From Aegilops tauschii subsp. strangulata (lineage: Eukaryota; Streptophyta; Magnoliopsida; Poales; Poaceae), in contig NC_053035.3 in NCBI RefSeq assembly GCF_002575655.3, positions 90,917,322 through 90,981,321 of the forward strand: a stretch of DNA of 64,000 nt. Direction: 5' to 3'. The notes under the pieces were generated by a model that ran no database searches, had not been told where the DNA came from, and worked only from the letters and a program-made list of their open reading frames with translations. Positions 1 through 12,776 of the stretch are shown here, piece after piece. Within the stretch, counting starts at the first letter, position 1; each line of letters opens with the position of its first letter. The translations under genes were made by a program, and so were the position numbers.

Positions 1-541
1 CTTCTCTCAAGAGCATAAGTATTTACGGTGGGTGAACAAATTACTGTTGAGCAATTGACAGGATTGAGCATAGTTATGAGAATATCTAGGTATGATCATG
101 TATATAGGCATCACGTCCGAGACAAGTAGACCGACTCCTGCCTGCATCTACTACTATTACTCCACACATCGACCGCTATCCAGCATGCATCTAGAGTATT
201 AAGTTCATAAGAACATAGTAACACTTAGCAAGATGACATGATGTAGAGGGATAAATTCATGCAATATGATAAAAAACCCCATCTTGTTATCCTCGATGGC
301 AACAATACAATACGTGCCTTGCTGCCCCTATTGTCACTGGGAAAGGACGCCGCAAGTTTGAACCCAAAGCTAAGCACTTCTCCCATTGCAAGAAAGATCA
401 ATCTAGTAGGCCAAACCAAACTGATAATTCGAAGAGACTTGCAAAGATAACCAATCATACATAAAAGAATTCAGTGAAGATTCAAATATTGTTCATAGAT
501 AAACTTGATCATAAACCCACAATTCATCGGTCTCAACAAAC
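1..541 (-). repeat. 3' LTR of Athila-1, distal part (cut by window edge)
   Basis: This is the downstream part of the 3' LTR of the minus-strand Athila-type element that fills the first 29.8 kb. It matches 28572-29111 almost base for base, so it is the second LTR copy. The left end of the LTR (about 370 bases, present at 28206-28571) lies outside the window. Copia-1 interrupts it right after this piece, and the LTR resumes at 9278. A small open frame on either strand here is also present in the other LTR copy; I read it as LTR sequence, not as a gene. Confidence 0.88.
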
Positions 542-2244
542 TGTTGGAAATATGCCCTAGAGGCAATAATAAATGGTTATTATTATATTTCTTTGTTCAT
601 GATAATTGTCTATTGTTCATGCTATAATTGTGTTATCCGGAAATCGTAATACATGTGTGAATACATAGACCACAACGTGTCCCTAGTAAGCCTCTAGTTG
701 ACTAGCTCGTTGATCAACAGATAGTCATGGTTTCCTGACTATGGACATTGGATGTCATTGATAACGGGATCACATCATTAGGAGAATGATGTGATGGACA
801 AGACGCAATCCTAAGCATAGCGCAAAGATCGTGTAGTTCGTTTGCTAGAGCTTTTCCAATGTCAAGTATCTTTTTCCTTAGACCATGAGATCGTGTAACT
901 CCCGGATACCGTAGGAGTGCTTTGGGTGTGCCAAACGTCACAACGTAACTGGGTGACTATAAAGGTACACTACGGGTATCTCTGAAAGTGTCTGTTGGGT
1001 TGACACGGATCGAGACTGGGATTTGTCACTCCGTATGACGGAGAGGTATCTCTGGGCCCACTCGGTAATGCATCATCATAATGAGCTCAATGTGACTAAG
1101 GAGTTAGCCACGGGATCATGCATTACGGTACGAGTAAAGAGACTTGCCGGTAACGAGATTGAACAAGGTATTGGGATACCGACGATCGAATCTCGGGCAA
1201 GTAACATACCGATTGACAAAGGGAATTGTATACGGGATTGATTGAATCCTCGACATCGTGGTTCATCCGATGAGATCATCGTGGAACATGTGGGAGCCAA
1301 CATGGGTATCCAGATCCCGCTGTTGGTTATTGACCGGAGAGGCGTCTCGGTCATGTCTGCATGTCTCCTGAACCCGTAGGGTCTACACACTTAAGGTTCG
1401 GTGACGCTAGGGTTGTAGAGATATTAGTATGCGGAAACCCGAAAGTTGTTTGGAGTCCCGGATGAGATCCCGGACGTCACGAGGAGTTCCGAAATGGTCC
1501 GGAGGTGAAGAATTATATATAGGAAGTCCAGTTTCGGCCACCGGGAAAGTTTCGGGGGTTATCGGTATTGTACCGGGACCACCGGAAGGGTCCCGGGGGT
1601 CCACCGGGTGGGGCCACCTGTCCCAGAGGGCCCCATGGGCTGAAGTGGGAGGGGAACCAGCCCCTAGTGGGCTGGGGCGCGCCCCTTGGGCCTCCCCCTG
1701 CGCCTAGGGTTGGAAACCCTAGGGGTGGGGGGCGCCCCACTTGGCTTGGGGGGCAAGCCACCCCCCTTGGCCGCCCCCCCCAGATGGGATCTCCAGGGGG
1801 GCGCCCCCCAGGGCCCCTATAAATAGTGGGGGGAGGGAGGGCAGCAGTACTACAGCCCCTGGCGCCTCCCTCTCCCCCTGCAACACCTCTCCCTCCCGCT
1901 TGCGCTTGGCGAAGCCCTGCCGGGATCCCCGCTACTTCCACCACCACGCCGTCGTGCTGCTGGATCTCCATCAACCTCTCCTTTCCCCTTGCTGGATCAA
2001 GAAGGAGGAGACGTTGCTGCTCCGTACGTGTGTTGAACGCGGAGGTGCCGTCCGTTCGGCACTCGGTCATCGGTGATTTGGATCACGGCGAGTACGACTC
2101 CATCAACCCCGTTCACTTGAACGCTTCCGCTCGCAATCTACAAGGGTATGTAGATGCACTCCTTTCCCCTCGTTGCTAGTATACTCCATAGATGGATCTT
2201 GGTGATGCGTAGAAAATTTTAAAATTCTGCAACGATCCCCAACA
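542..2244 (+). repeat. Copia-1 5' LTR
   Basis: Terminal repeat that is nearly identical to the 3' copy, with TG...CA ends. The stretch from about 1590 to 1800 is very GC-rich with several inverted repeats (for example CCTAGGGTT / AACCCTAGG near 1695-1722), directly ahead of the TATA box. Open frames of up to 185 codons on both strands here are glycine/proline-rich products of base composition and are not annotated as genes. Confidence 0.95.
1818..1825 (+). promoter_or_regulatory. TATA box of Copia-1 5' LTR
   Basis: TATAAATA lies immediately after the GC-rich inverted-repeat block. It is the only strong TATA box in the LTR, so transcription probably starts about 30 bases downstream. The 3' LTR keeps the same motif at 8851-8858. 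Confidence 0.7.
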
Positions 2245-2245
2245 G

Positions 2246-2262
2246 TGGCATCATGAGCCAGG
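2246..2262 (+). promoter_or_regulatory. Copia-1 primer-binding site
   Basis: TGGCATCATGAGCC begins one base after the LTR end. It resembles the TGGTATCAGAGC type used by Copia elements, which pairs with the 3' end of initiator methionine tRNA, with several mismatches. Copia-2 has TGGCATCCGAGCC at the same place. Confidence 0.75.
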
Positions 2263-3554
2263 CCTATGCGTAGTTACTATGCACGAGTAGAACACAAAGC
2301 AGTTGTGGGCGTAGATGTTGTCAATTTTTCTTGCCACTACTAGTCTTATCTTGTTTCGGCGGTATTGTGGGATGAAGCGGCCCGGGCCGACCTTACACGT
2401 ACGCTTACGTGAGACAGGTTCCACCGACTGACATGCACTAGTTGCATAAGGTGGCTAGCGGGTGTCTGTCTCTCCCACTTTAGTCGGAACGGATTCGATG
2501 AAAAGGGTCCTTATGAAGGGTAAATAGAAATTGGCATATCACGTTGTGGTTTTACGTAGGTAAGAAACGTTCTTGCTAGAAACCTATAGAAGCCACGTAA
2601 AAACTTGCAACAACAATTAGAGGACGTCTAACTTGTTTTTGCAGCATGTGCCTTGTGATGTGATATGGCCAGAAGATGTGATGAATGATATATGTGATGT
2701 ATGAGATTGATCATATTCTTGTAATAGGAATCACGACTTGCATGTCGATGAGTATGACAACCGGCAGGAGCCATAGGAGTTGTCTTTATTTTTGTATGAC
2801 CTGTGTGTCATTGAATAACGCCATGTAAATTACTTTACTTTATTGCTAAACGCGTTAGCCATAGAAGTAGAAGTAATCGTTGGCGTGACAACTTCATGAA
2901 GACACAATGATGGAGATCATGATGATGGAGATCATGGTGTCATGCCGGTGACGAAGATGATCATGGCGCCCCGAAGATGGAGATCAAAGGAGCAAAATGA
3001 TATTGGCCATATCATGTCACTATTTGATTGCATGTGATGTTTATCATGTTTTGCATCTTATTTGCTTAGAACGACGGTAGTAAGTAAGATGATCCCTTAT
3101 AATAATTTCAAGAAAGTGTTCCCCCTAACTGTGCACCGTTGCGAAGGTTCGTTGTTTCGAAGCACCACGTGATGATCGGGTGTGATAGATTCTAACGTTC
3201 GCATACAACGGGTGTTGACGAGCCTAGCATGTACAGACATGGCCTCGGAACACACGCAATACACTTAGGTTGACTTGATGAGCCTAGCATGTACAGACAT
3301 GGCCTCGGAACACGGAAGACCGAAAGGTCGAGCATGAGTCGTATAGTAGATACGATCAACATGGAGATGTTCACCAATCTTGACTAGTCCGTCTCACGTG
3401 ATGATCGGACACGGCCTAGTTAACTCGGATCATGTTTCACTTAGATGACTAGAGGGATGTCTATCTGAGTGGGAGTTCATTGAATAATTTGAGTAGATGA
3501 ACTTAATTATCATGAACTTAGTCTAAAATCTTTACAATATGTCTTGTAGATCAA
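2263..3554 (+). other. Copia-1 untranslated leader
   Basis: About 1.3 kb between primer-binding site and gag, with no supported gene. It aligns with the Copia-2 leader (54637-55853). It includes GATGGAGATCATGATGATGG-type short repeats near 2908-2990 and a 60-bp-period duplication at 3220-3313. Confidence 0.75.
3220..3313 (+). repeat. 34-bp direct repeat in Copia-1 leader
   Basis: The unit starting GAGCCTAGCATGTACAGACA occurs at 3220-3253 and again at 3280-3313, with a period of 60 bases. Copia-2 has a single related unit near 55570-55603, so the duplication arose within the Copia-1 lineage. Confidence 0.85.
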
Positions 3555-6500
3555 ATGGCCCACGTTGTCCTCAACTTCAACGCGTTCCTAGAGAAAACCA
3601 AGCTGAAAGATGATGGCAGCAACTATACGGACTGGGTCCGGAACCTGAGGATCATCCTCATAGCTGCCAAGAAAGATTATGTCTTAGAAGCACTACTAGG
3701 TGAAGCACCCATCCCTGAGAACCAAGACGTTATGAACGCTTGGCAATCACGTGCTGATGATTACTCCCTCGTTCAGTGCGGCATGCTTTACAGCTTAGAA
3801 CCGGGGCTCCAAAAGCGTTTTGAGAAACATGGAGCATATGAGATGTTCGAAGAGCTGAAAATGGTTTTCCAAGCTCATGCCCGGGTCGAGAGATATGAAG
3901 TCTCTGACAAGTTCTTCAGCTGTAAAAATGGAGGAAAATAGTTCTGTTAGTGAGCACATACTCAGAATGTCTGGGTTACACAACCGCTTGTCTCAGCTGG
4001 GAGTTAATCTCCCGGATGACGCGGTCATTGACAGAATCCTTCAGTCGCTTCCACCAAGCTACAAGAGCTTTGTGATGAACTTCAATATGCAGGGGATGGA
4101 AAAGACCATTCCTGAGGTATATTCAATGCTGAAATCAGCGGAGGTGGAGATCAAAAAGGAACATCAAGTGTTGATGGTGAATAAAACCACTAAGTTCAAG
4201 AAAGGCAAGGGTAAGAAGAACTTCAAGAAGGACGGCAAGGGAGTTGCCGCGCCCGGTAAGCCAGTTGCCGGGAAGAAGTCAAAGAATGGACCCAAGCCTG
4301 AGACTGAGTGCTTTTATTGCAAGGGAAGTGGTCACTGGAAGCGGAACTGCCCCAAATACTTAGCGGACAAGAAGGCCGGCAACACCAAAGGTATATGTGA
4401 TATACATGTAATTGATGTGTACCTTACCAGTACTCGTAGTAGCTCCTGGGTATTTGATACCGGTGCGGTTGCTCATATTTGTAACTCAAAACAGGAGCTG
4501 CGGAATAAGAGGAGACTGGCGAAGGACGAGGTGACGATGCGCGTCGGGAATAGTTCCAAGGTCGATGTGATCGCCGTCGGCACGCTACCTCTGCATTTAC
4601 CTACGGGATTAGTTTTAAACCTCAATAATTGTTATTTAGTGCCAGCTTTGAGCATGAACATTGTATCTGGATCTCGTTTAATTCGAGATGGCTACTCATT
4701 TAAATCCGAGAATAATGGTTGTTCTATTTATATGAGAGATATGTTTTATGGTCATGCCCCGCTGGTCAATGGTTTATTCTTGATGAATCTCGAACGTGAT
4801 GTTACACATATTCATAGTGTGAATACCAAAAGATGTAAAGTTGATAACGATGGTCCCACATACTTGTGGCACTGCCGCCTTGGTCACATTGGTGTCAAAC
4901 GCATGAAGAAGCTCCATGCAGATGGACTTTTGGAGTCTCTTGATTACGAATCATTTGACACGTGCGAACCATGCCTCATGGGTAAGATGACCAAGACTCC
5001 GTTCTCCGCAACAATGGAGCGAGCAACCAACTTATTGGAAATCATACATACCGATGTGTGCGGTCCAATGAGTGTTGAGGCTCGCGGAGGATATCATTAT
5101 GTTCTCACTCTCACTGATGACTTAAGTAGATATGGGTATGTCTACCTAATGAAACACAAGTCTGAAACCTTTGAAAAGTTCAAGGAATTTCAGAGTGAGG
5201 TTGAGAATCAACGTGACAGAAAAATAAAGTTCTTACGATCAGATCGTGGTGGAGAATATTTAAGTCACGAATTTGGTACACACTTAAGGAAATGTGGAAT
5301 CATTTCACAACTCACGCCGCCTGGAACACCTCAGCGAAACGGTGTGTCTGAACGTTGTAATCGCACTCTATTGGATATGGTGCGATCTATGATGTCTCTT
5401 ACCGATCTACCGCTCTCATTTTGGGGCTATGCTTTAGAGACTGCCGCATTCACTTTAAATAGGGCTCCGTCGAAATCCGTTGAGACGACACCATATGAAT
5501 TATGGTTTGGGAAGAAACCTAAGCTGTCGTTTCTAAAAGTTTGGGGATGCGATGCTTATGTCAAGAAACTTCAACCTGAAAAGCTCGAACCCAAGTCGAA
5601 AAAATGCGTCTTCATAGGATACCCTAAGGAAACCATTGGGTATACCTTCAACCTCAGATTCGAAGGCAAGATCTTTGTTGCCAAGAATGGGTCCTTTCTG
5701 GAGAAAGAGTTTCTCTTGAAAGAAGTGAGTGGGAGGAAAGTGGAACTTGATGAGGTGATAGTCACCCCTTCCGAACAGGAGAGTAGCGCAGCGTGGGAAG
5801 ATGTTCCTGTGGTGCCTACACCGACTGGGGAGGAAGTTAATGATGATGATCATGAAGCTTCGGATGAAGTTACTGCTGAACTTCGTAGCTCCACAAGGAC
5901 ACGTTCCGCACCAGTGTGGTACGGCAACCCTGTCCTGGAAATCATGTTGTTAGACAATGGTGAACCTTCGAACTGTGAAGAAGCGATGGCGGGCCTGGAT
6001 TTCGACAAATGGCTAGAAGCCATGAAATCCGAGATAGGATCCATGTATGAAAACGAAGTATGGACTTTGACTGACTTGCCCGATGATCGGCGAGCCATAG
6101 AAAATAAATGGATCTTTAAGAAGAAGACTGACGCGGATGGTAACGTGACCATCTATAAGGCTCGACTTGTCGCTAAGGGTTATCGACAAGTTCAAGGGGT
6201 TGACTACGATGAGACTTTCTCACCCGTAGCGAAGCTGAAGTCCGTCCGAATCATGTTAGCAATTGCCGCATTCTATGTTTATGAGATATGGCAAATGGAC
6301 GTCAAAATGGCATTCCTTAACGGCTTTCTTAAGGAAGAATTGTATATGATGCAGCCGGAAGGTTTTGTCGATCCTAAGAATGCTAACAAGGTATGCAAGC
6401 TCCAGCGCTCCATCTATGGGCTGGTGCAAGCATCTCGGAGTTGGACCATTCGATTAGATGAGATGATCAAAGCGTTTGGGTTTACACAGACTTATGGAGA

Positions 6501-7536
6501 AGCCTGTGTTTACAAGAAAGTGAGTGGGAGCTCTGTAGCATTTCTCTTATTATATGTGGATGACATACTATTGATGGGAAATGATATAGAATTCTTGGAA
6601 AGTATAAAGGCCTATTTGAATAAGTGTTTTTCAATGAAGGACCTTGGAGAAGCTGCTTATATATTAGGCATCAAGATCTATAGAGATAGATCAAGACGCC
6701 TCATTGGTCTTTCACAGAGTACGTACCTTGACAAGATATTGAAGAAGTTCAATATGGATCAGTCCAAGAAGGGGTTCTTGCCTGTATTGCAAGGTGTGCA
6801 ATTGAGCACGGCTCAATGCCCGACCACGGCAGAAGATAGAGAAAAGATGAGTGTCATCCCCTATGCCTCGGCCATAGGGTCTATTATGTATGCCATGCTG
6901 TGTACCAGACCTGATGTAAACCTTGCCGTAAGTTTGGTAGGAAGGTACCAAAGTAATCCCGGCATGGAACACCGGACAGCGGTCAAGAATATCCTGAAGT
7001 ACCTGAAGAGGACTAAGGATATGTTTCTCGTTTATGGAGGTGACGAAGAGCTCGTCGTAAAGGGTTACGTCGACGCTAGCTTCGACACAGATCTGGATGA
7101 CTCGAAGTCACAAACCGGATACGTGTATATTTTGAATGGAGGGGCAGTAAGCTGGTGCAGTTGCAAGCAAAGCGTCGTGGCGGGATCTACATGTGAAGCG
7201 GAGTACATGGCAGCCTCAGAGGCAGCGCAAGAAGCAATCTGGATGAAGGAGTTCATTACCGACCTAGGGGTGATTCCCAATGCGTCGGGCCCGATGACTC
7301 TCTTCTGTGATAACACGGGAGCTATTGCCCTTGCCAAGGAGCCCAGGTTTCACAGGAAGACCAGGCATATCAAGCGTCGCTTCAACTCCATTCGTGAAAG
7401 TGTTCAAAATGGAGACATAGATATTTGTAAAGTACATACGGACCTGAATGTAGCAGATCCGTTGACTAAACCTCTCCCTAGAGCAAAACATGATCAACAC
7501 CAGAAATCTATGGGTGTTCGATTCATAACAATGTAA
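3555..7536 (+). pseudogene. gag-pol: Copia-1 gag-pol polyprotein (one frameshift)
   Basis: Encodes the capsid protein and replication enzymes of a Copia element in the order gag, protease, integrase, RT, RNase H. The first 128 codons (3555-3941) are gag N-terminus. One extra A in an A run near 3924-3928 shifts the frame. The remainder (3877-7536) is open for over 1200 codons. Visible landmarks: zinc knuckle CFYCKGSGHWKRNC (4309-4350); protease VFDTGAVAH; integrase HCRLGH and CEPC zinc residues, then HTDVCGP, SDRGGEY and NGVSERCN carrying the D, D and E; RT YVDD (6553-6564); RNase H GYVDASF and CEAEYMAAS. The start codon follows a long leader and matches the Copia-2 start. No other lesion is seen, so this is a nearly intact copy. 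Confidence 0.93.
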
Positions 7537-7553
7537 TTAGATTATTGACTCTA

Positions 7554-7568
7554 GTGCAAGTGGGAGAC
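7554..7568 (+). promoter_or_regulatory. Copia-1 polypurine tract
   Basis: GTGCAAGTGGGAGAC abuts the 3' LTR and primes plus-strand DNA synthesis in this class. Copia-2 has the identical 15 bases at 59842-59856. Confidence 0.85.
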
Positions 7569-9277
7569 TGTTGGACATATGCCCTAGAGGCAATAATAAA
7601 TGGTTATTATTATATTTCTTTGTTCATGATAATTGTCTATTGTTCATGCTATAATTGTGTTATCCGGAAATCGTAATACATGTGTGAATACATAGACCAC
7701 AACGTGTCCCTAGTAAGCCTCTAGTTGACTAGCTCGTGGATCAACAAATAGTCATGGTTTCCTGACTATGGACATTGGATGTCATTGATAACGGGATCAC
7801 ATCATTAGGAGAATGATGTGATGGACAAGACCCAATCCTAAGCATAGCGCAAAGATCGTGTAGTTCGTTTGCTAGAGCTTTTCCAATGTCAAGTATCTTT
7901 TCCTTAGACCATGAGATCGTGTAACTCCCAGATACCGTAGGAGTGCTTTGGGTGTGCCAAACGTCACAACGTAACTGGGTGACTATAAAGGTACACTACG
8001 GGTATCTCTAAAAGTGTCTGTTGGGTTGACACGGATCGAGACTGGGATTTGTCACTCCGTATGACGGAGAGGTATCTCTGGGCCCACTCGGTAATGCATC
8101 ATCATAATGAGCTCAATGTGACTAAGGAGTTAGCCACGGGATCATGCATTACGGTATGAGTAAAGAGACTTGCCGGTAACGAGATTGAACAAGGTATTGG
8201 GATACCGACGATCGAATCTCGGGCAAGTAACATACCGATTGACAAAGGGAACTGTATACGGGATTGATTGAATCCTCGACATCGTGGTTCATCCGATGAG
8301 ATCATCGTGGAACATGTGGGAGCCAACATGGGTATCCAGATCCTGCTGTTGGTTATTGACCGGAGAGGCGTCTCGGTCATGTCTGCATGTCTCCCAAACC
8401 CGTAGGGTCTACACACTTAAGGTTCGGTGACGCTAGGGTTGTAGAGATATTAGTATGCGGAAACCTGAAAGTTGTTCGGAGTCCCGGATGAGATCCCGGA
8501 CGTCATGAGGAGTTCGGGAATGGTCCGGAGGTGAAGAATTGTATATAGGAAGTCCAGTTTCGGCCACCGGGAAAGTTTCGGGGGTTATCGGTATTGTACT
8601 GGGACCACCGGAAGGGTCTCGGGGGTCCACCGGGTGGGGCCACCTATCCCGGAGGGCCCCATGGACTGAAGTGGGAGGGGAACCAGCCCCTAGTGGGCTG
8701 GCGCGCCCCCCTTGGGCCTCCCCCTGCGCCTAGGGTTGGAAACCCTAGGGGTGGGGGCGCCCCACTTGGCTTGGGGGGCAAGCCACCCCCCTTGGCCGCC
8801 GCCCCCCCTCAGATGGGATCTCCAGGGGGGCGGCGCCCCCCCAGGGCCCCTATAAATAGTGGGGGGAGGGAGGGCAGTAGTACTACAGCCCCTGGCGCCT
8901 CCCTCTCCCCCTGCAACACCTCTCCCTCCCGCTTGCGCTTGGCGAAGCCCTGCCGGGATCCCCGCTACTTCCACCACCACGCCGTCGTGCTGCTGGATCT
9001 CCATCAACCTCTCCTTTCCCCTTGCTGGATCAAGAAGGAGGAGACATCGCTGCTCCGTACGTGTATTGAACGCGGAGGTGCCGTCCGTTCGGCACTCGGT
9101 CATCGGTGATTTGGATCACGGCGAGTACGACTCCATCAACCCCGTTCACTTGAACGCTTCCGCTCGCGATCTACAAGGGTATGTAGATGCACTCCTTTCC
9201 CCTCGTTGCTAGTATACTCCATAGATGGATCTTGGTGATGCATAGAAAATTTTAAAATTCTGCAACGATCCCCAACA
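7569..9277 (+). repeat. Copia-1 3' LTR
   Basis: Second long terminal repeat, 1709 bases against 1703 for the 5' copy. The differences are scattered substitutions and small indels in G or C runs of the palindromic block (about 8690-8840). The element therefore inserted some time ago but not anciently. Confidence 0.95.
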
Positions 9278-9959
9278 CAAACACACCGCAAAAGAAGATT
9301 ACATCGAATAGATCTCCACAAGAGAGGGGGAGAACATTGTATTGAGATCCAAAAAGAGAGAAGAAGCCATCTAGCTAATAACTATGGACCCGAAGGTCTG
9401 AAGTAAGCTACTCACACATCATCAGAGAGGCTATGGTGTTGATGTAGAAGCCCTCCATGATCGATGCCCCCTCCGGCAGAGCTCCGGAACAGGCCCCAAG
9501 ATGGGATCTCACGGGTACAGAAGGTTGCGGCGGTGGAATTAGGTTTTTGGCTCCGTATCTGGTAGTTTGGGGGTACGTAGGTATATATAGGAGGAAGAAG
9601 TACGTCGGTGGAGCAACGTGGGGCCCACGAGGGTGGAGGGCGCGCCTGGGAGGGTAGGCGCGCCCCCTACCTCGTGCCCACCTGGTTGATGTCTTGACGT
9701 AGGGTCCAAGTCCTCTGGATCACGTTCGTTCCGAAAATCACGTTCCCGAAGGTTTCATTCCGTTTGGACTCCGTTTGATTGTCTTTTTCTGTGAAACTCT
9801 GAAATAGGCAAAAAGACATCAATTCTGGGCTGGGCCTCCGGTTAATAGGTTAGTCCCAAAAATAATATAAAAGTGTATAATAAAGCCCAATAATGTCCAA
9901 AACAGAAGATAATATAGCATGGAACAATAAAAAATTATAGATACGTTGGAGACGTATCA
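9278..9959 (-). repeat. 3' LTR of Athila-1, proximal part
   Basis: Continues the LTR interrupted by Copia-1. Read on the minus strand it begins TGATACGTCTCCAACGTATC at its right end, a common Triticeae Athila-type LTR start. It carries a TATATATA box near 9581-9590 and, upstream of that on the minus strand, a GC-rich palindrome (about 9620-9685: CACGAGG, GGCGCGCC, CCTCGTG). Confidence 0.9.
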
Positions 9960-12776
9960 AGCATCCCCAAGCTTAATTCCTGCTCGTCCTCGAGTAGGTA
10001 AATGATAAAAACAGAATTTTTGATGTGGAATGCTACTTGGCATAATTTCAATGTAATTCTTCTTAATTGTGGTATGAATATTCAGATCCGAAAGATTCAA
10101 GATAAAAGTTCAATATTGACATAAAAATAATAATACTTCAAGCATACGAACTAAGCAATTATGTCCTCTCAAAATAACATGACCAAAGAAAGTTCATCCC
10201 TACAAAATCATATAGTTTAGTCATGCTCCATTTTCGTCACACAAGAATGCTCTCATCATGCACAACCCCGATGACAAGCCAAGCAATTGTTTCATACTTT
10301 AGTAATCTCAAACTTTTTCAACCTTCACGTAATACATGAGCGTGAGCCATGGATATAGCAGTATGGGTGGAATAGAGTATAATGATGGGGGTTATGTGGA
10401 GAAGACAAAAAAAAGGAGAAAGTCTCACATCAACGAGGCTAATCAATGAGCTATGGAGATGCTCATCGATTGATGTTAATGCAAGGAGTAGGGATTGCCA
10501 TGTAACGGATGAACTAGAGCTATAAATATATGAAAGCTCAACAAAAGAAACTAAGTGGGTGTGCATCCAACTTGCTTGCTCACGAAGACCTAGGGCACTT
10601 GAGGAGGCCCATTGTTGGAATATAGAAGCCAACTTCTATAATGAAAAGTCCCCACTAGTATATGAAAGTGACAAAATAAGAGACTCTCTATCATGAAGAT
10701 TATGGTGCTACTTTGAAGCACAAGTGTGGAAAAAGGATAGTAACATTGTCCCTTCTCTCTTTTTCTCTCATTTTTTTGGGCCTTCTCTTTTTTATGGCCT
10801 TTCTCTATTTTTTTATTCCTCACTTGGGACAATGCTCTAGAAAATGATGATCATCACACTTTTATTTATTTACAACTCAATGATTACAACTTGATACTAT
10901 AACAAACTATGACTCTATATGAATGCCTCCGGCGGTGTACCGGAATATGCAATGAACCAAGAGTGACATGTATGAAAGAATTATGAACGGTGGCTTTGCC
11001 ACAAATACTATGTCAACTACATGATCATGCAAAGCAATATGACAATGATGAACGTGTCATGATAAATGGAACGGTGGAAAGTTGCATGGCAATATATCTC
11101 GGAAAGGCTATGGAAATGCCATAATAGGTAGGTATGGTGGCTGTTTTGAGGAAGATATAAGGAGGTTTATGTGTGAAAGAGCGTATCATATCATAGGGTT
11201 TGGATGCACCGGCGAAGTTTGCACCAACTCTCAATGTGAGAAAGGGTAATGCACGGTACCGAAGAGGCTAGCCATGGAAAGGTGAGGGTGCGTATAATCC
11301 ATGGACTGAACATTAGTCATAAAAACTCACATACTTATTACAAAAATCTACAAGTCATCAAAAACCAAGCACTACGCGCATGCTCCTAGGGGGATAGATT
11401 GGTAGGAAAAGACCATCGCTCGTCCCCGACCGCCACTCATAAGGAGGACAATCAAAGAACACCTCATGTTTCAAATTTGTTACATAACGTTTACCATACG
11501 TGCATGCTACGGGACTTGCAAACTTCAACACGAGTATTTCTCAAATTCACAATTACTCAACTAGCACAACTTTAATATCACTACCTCCATGTCTCAAAAC
11601 AATCATCAAGCATCAAACTTCTCTTAGTATTCAACACACTCATAAGAAAGTTTTTACTAATTTGAATACCTAGCATATTAGGATTATTTAAGAAAATTAT
11701 CATGCTATTTAAGACTCTCAAAATAATCTAAGTGAAGCATGAGAGATCAATAGTTTCTATAAAACAAATCCACCACCGTGCTCTAAAAGATATAAGTGAA
11801 GTACTAGAGCAAAACTATATAACTCAAAAGATATAAGTGAAGCACATAGAGTATTCTAATAGTTTCCGAATCATGTGTGTCTCTCTCAAAAGGTGTGTAC
11901 AGCAAATATGATTGTGGTAAACTAAAAAGCAAAGACTCAAATCATACAAGACGCTCCAAGCAAAACACATATCATGTGGTGAATAAAAATATAGCTCCAA
12001 GTAAAGTTACCGATGGAAGTAGACAAAAGAGGGGATGCCTTCCGGGGCATCCCCAAGCTTTGGCTTTTAGGTGTCCTTAGATTATCTTGGGGGTTACATG
12101 GGCATCCCCAAGCTTAGGCTCTTGCCACTCCTTGTTCCATAATCCATCAAATCTTTTACCCAAAACTTGAAAACTTCACAACACAAAACTCAGCAGAAAA
12201 TCTCGTGAGCTCCGTTAGCGAAAGAAAACAAAAGACCACTTCAAGGTACTGTAATGAACTCATTCTTTATTTAAATTGGTGTTAAACCTACTGTATTCCA
12301 ACTTATCTATGGTTTATAAACTATTTTACTAGCCATAGATTCATCAAAATAAGCAAACAACACACGAAAAACAGAATCTGTCAAAAACAGAACAGTCTGT
12401 AGTAATCTGTTACTAACGCAAACTTCTGGAACTGCAAAAATTCAGCCAAAATAGGACGACCTAGAAAATTTGTTTATTGATCAGCAGAAATTGGAATCAA
12501 TATTATATCACGTTCTGGTGATTTTTAACAATTATTTTCGTGAACAGAAAGTTTCTGGAATTTTCAGCAAGAACAAATAACTATCATCCAAGAAGATCCT
12601 ATAGGTTTAACTTGGCACAAACACTAATTAAAACATAAAACACATCTAAACAGAGGCTAGATCAAAAATTTATTCCTAAACAGAGCAAAAAGCAAAAACT
12701 AAAATTAAAATTGGGTTGCCTCCCAACAAGCGCTATCGTTTAACGCCCCTAGCTAGGCATAAAAGCAAGGATAGAT
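9960..12776 (-). other. Athila-1 3' noncoding region and polypurine tract
   Basis: About 2.8 kb of AT-rich DNA lies between protease and 3' LTR on the minus strand, where an autonomous element would carry RT, RNase H and integrase. No frame longer than about 100 codons is present and none resembles pol. The purine tract AAGCTTGGGGATGC (minus strand, 9961-9974) abuts the LTR. Copies of this motif occur again near 12048-12060 and 12100-12114. Nothing else is recognisable. Confidence 0.75.
12031..12054. repeat. Perfect 9-bp-arm hairpin
   Basis: GGGGATGCC and GGCATCCCC flank a 6-base loop. The right arm runs straight into a copy of the CATCCCCAAGCTT motif that forms the polypurine tract at 9961-9974. 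An orphan relative at 41767-41788 keeps the hairpin. Confidence 0.8.

Larger units (their letters stand above)
542..9277 (+). mobile_element. Copia-1: full-length Angela/WIS-type LTR retrotransposon
   Basis: This is a complete Ty1/copia element. LTRs of about 1.7 kb start TGTTGGA and end CCCAACA. The 5-bp target duplication CAAAC lies at 537-541 and 9278-9282. A primer-binding site follows the 5' LTR and a polypurine tract precedes the 3' LTR. The order gag, protease, integrase, RT, RNase H is that of Copia. The LTR sequence is the Angela/WIS/BARE type of Triticeae; I cannot separate these sub-families by eye. It sits inside the 3' LTR of Athila-1, and the undisturbed target survives in the other LTR near 29106-29120. 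Confidence 0.95.

Noticed and set aside
1513..2070. 185-codon minus-strand frame and overlapping plus-strand frames in the Copia-1 LTR
   Set aside because: Glycine/proline-rich, present in several frames at once and repeated in altered form at 8594-9212; a result of GC-rich LTR composition.
10318..10832. Frames of 80-104 codons in the Athila-1 noncoding region
   Set aside because: No motif, no conservation with the orphan relative at 40851-42545, typical chance frames in AT-rich DNA.
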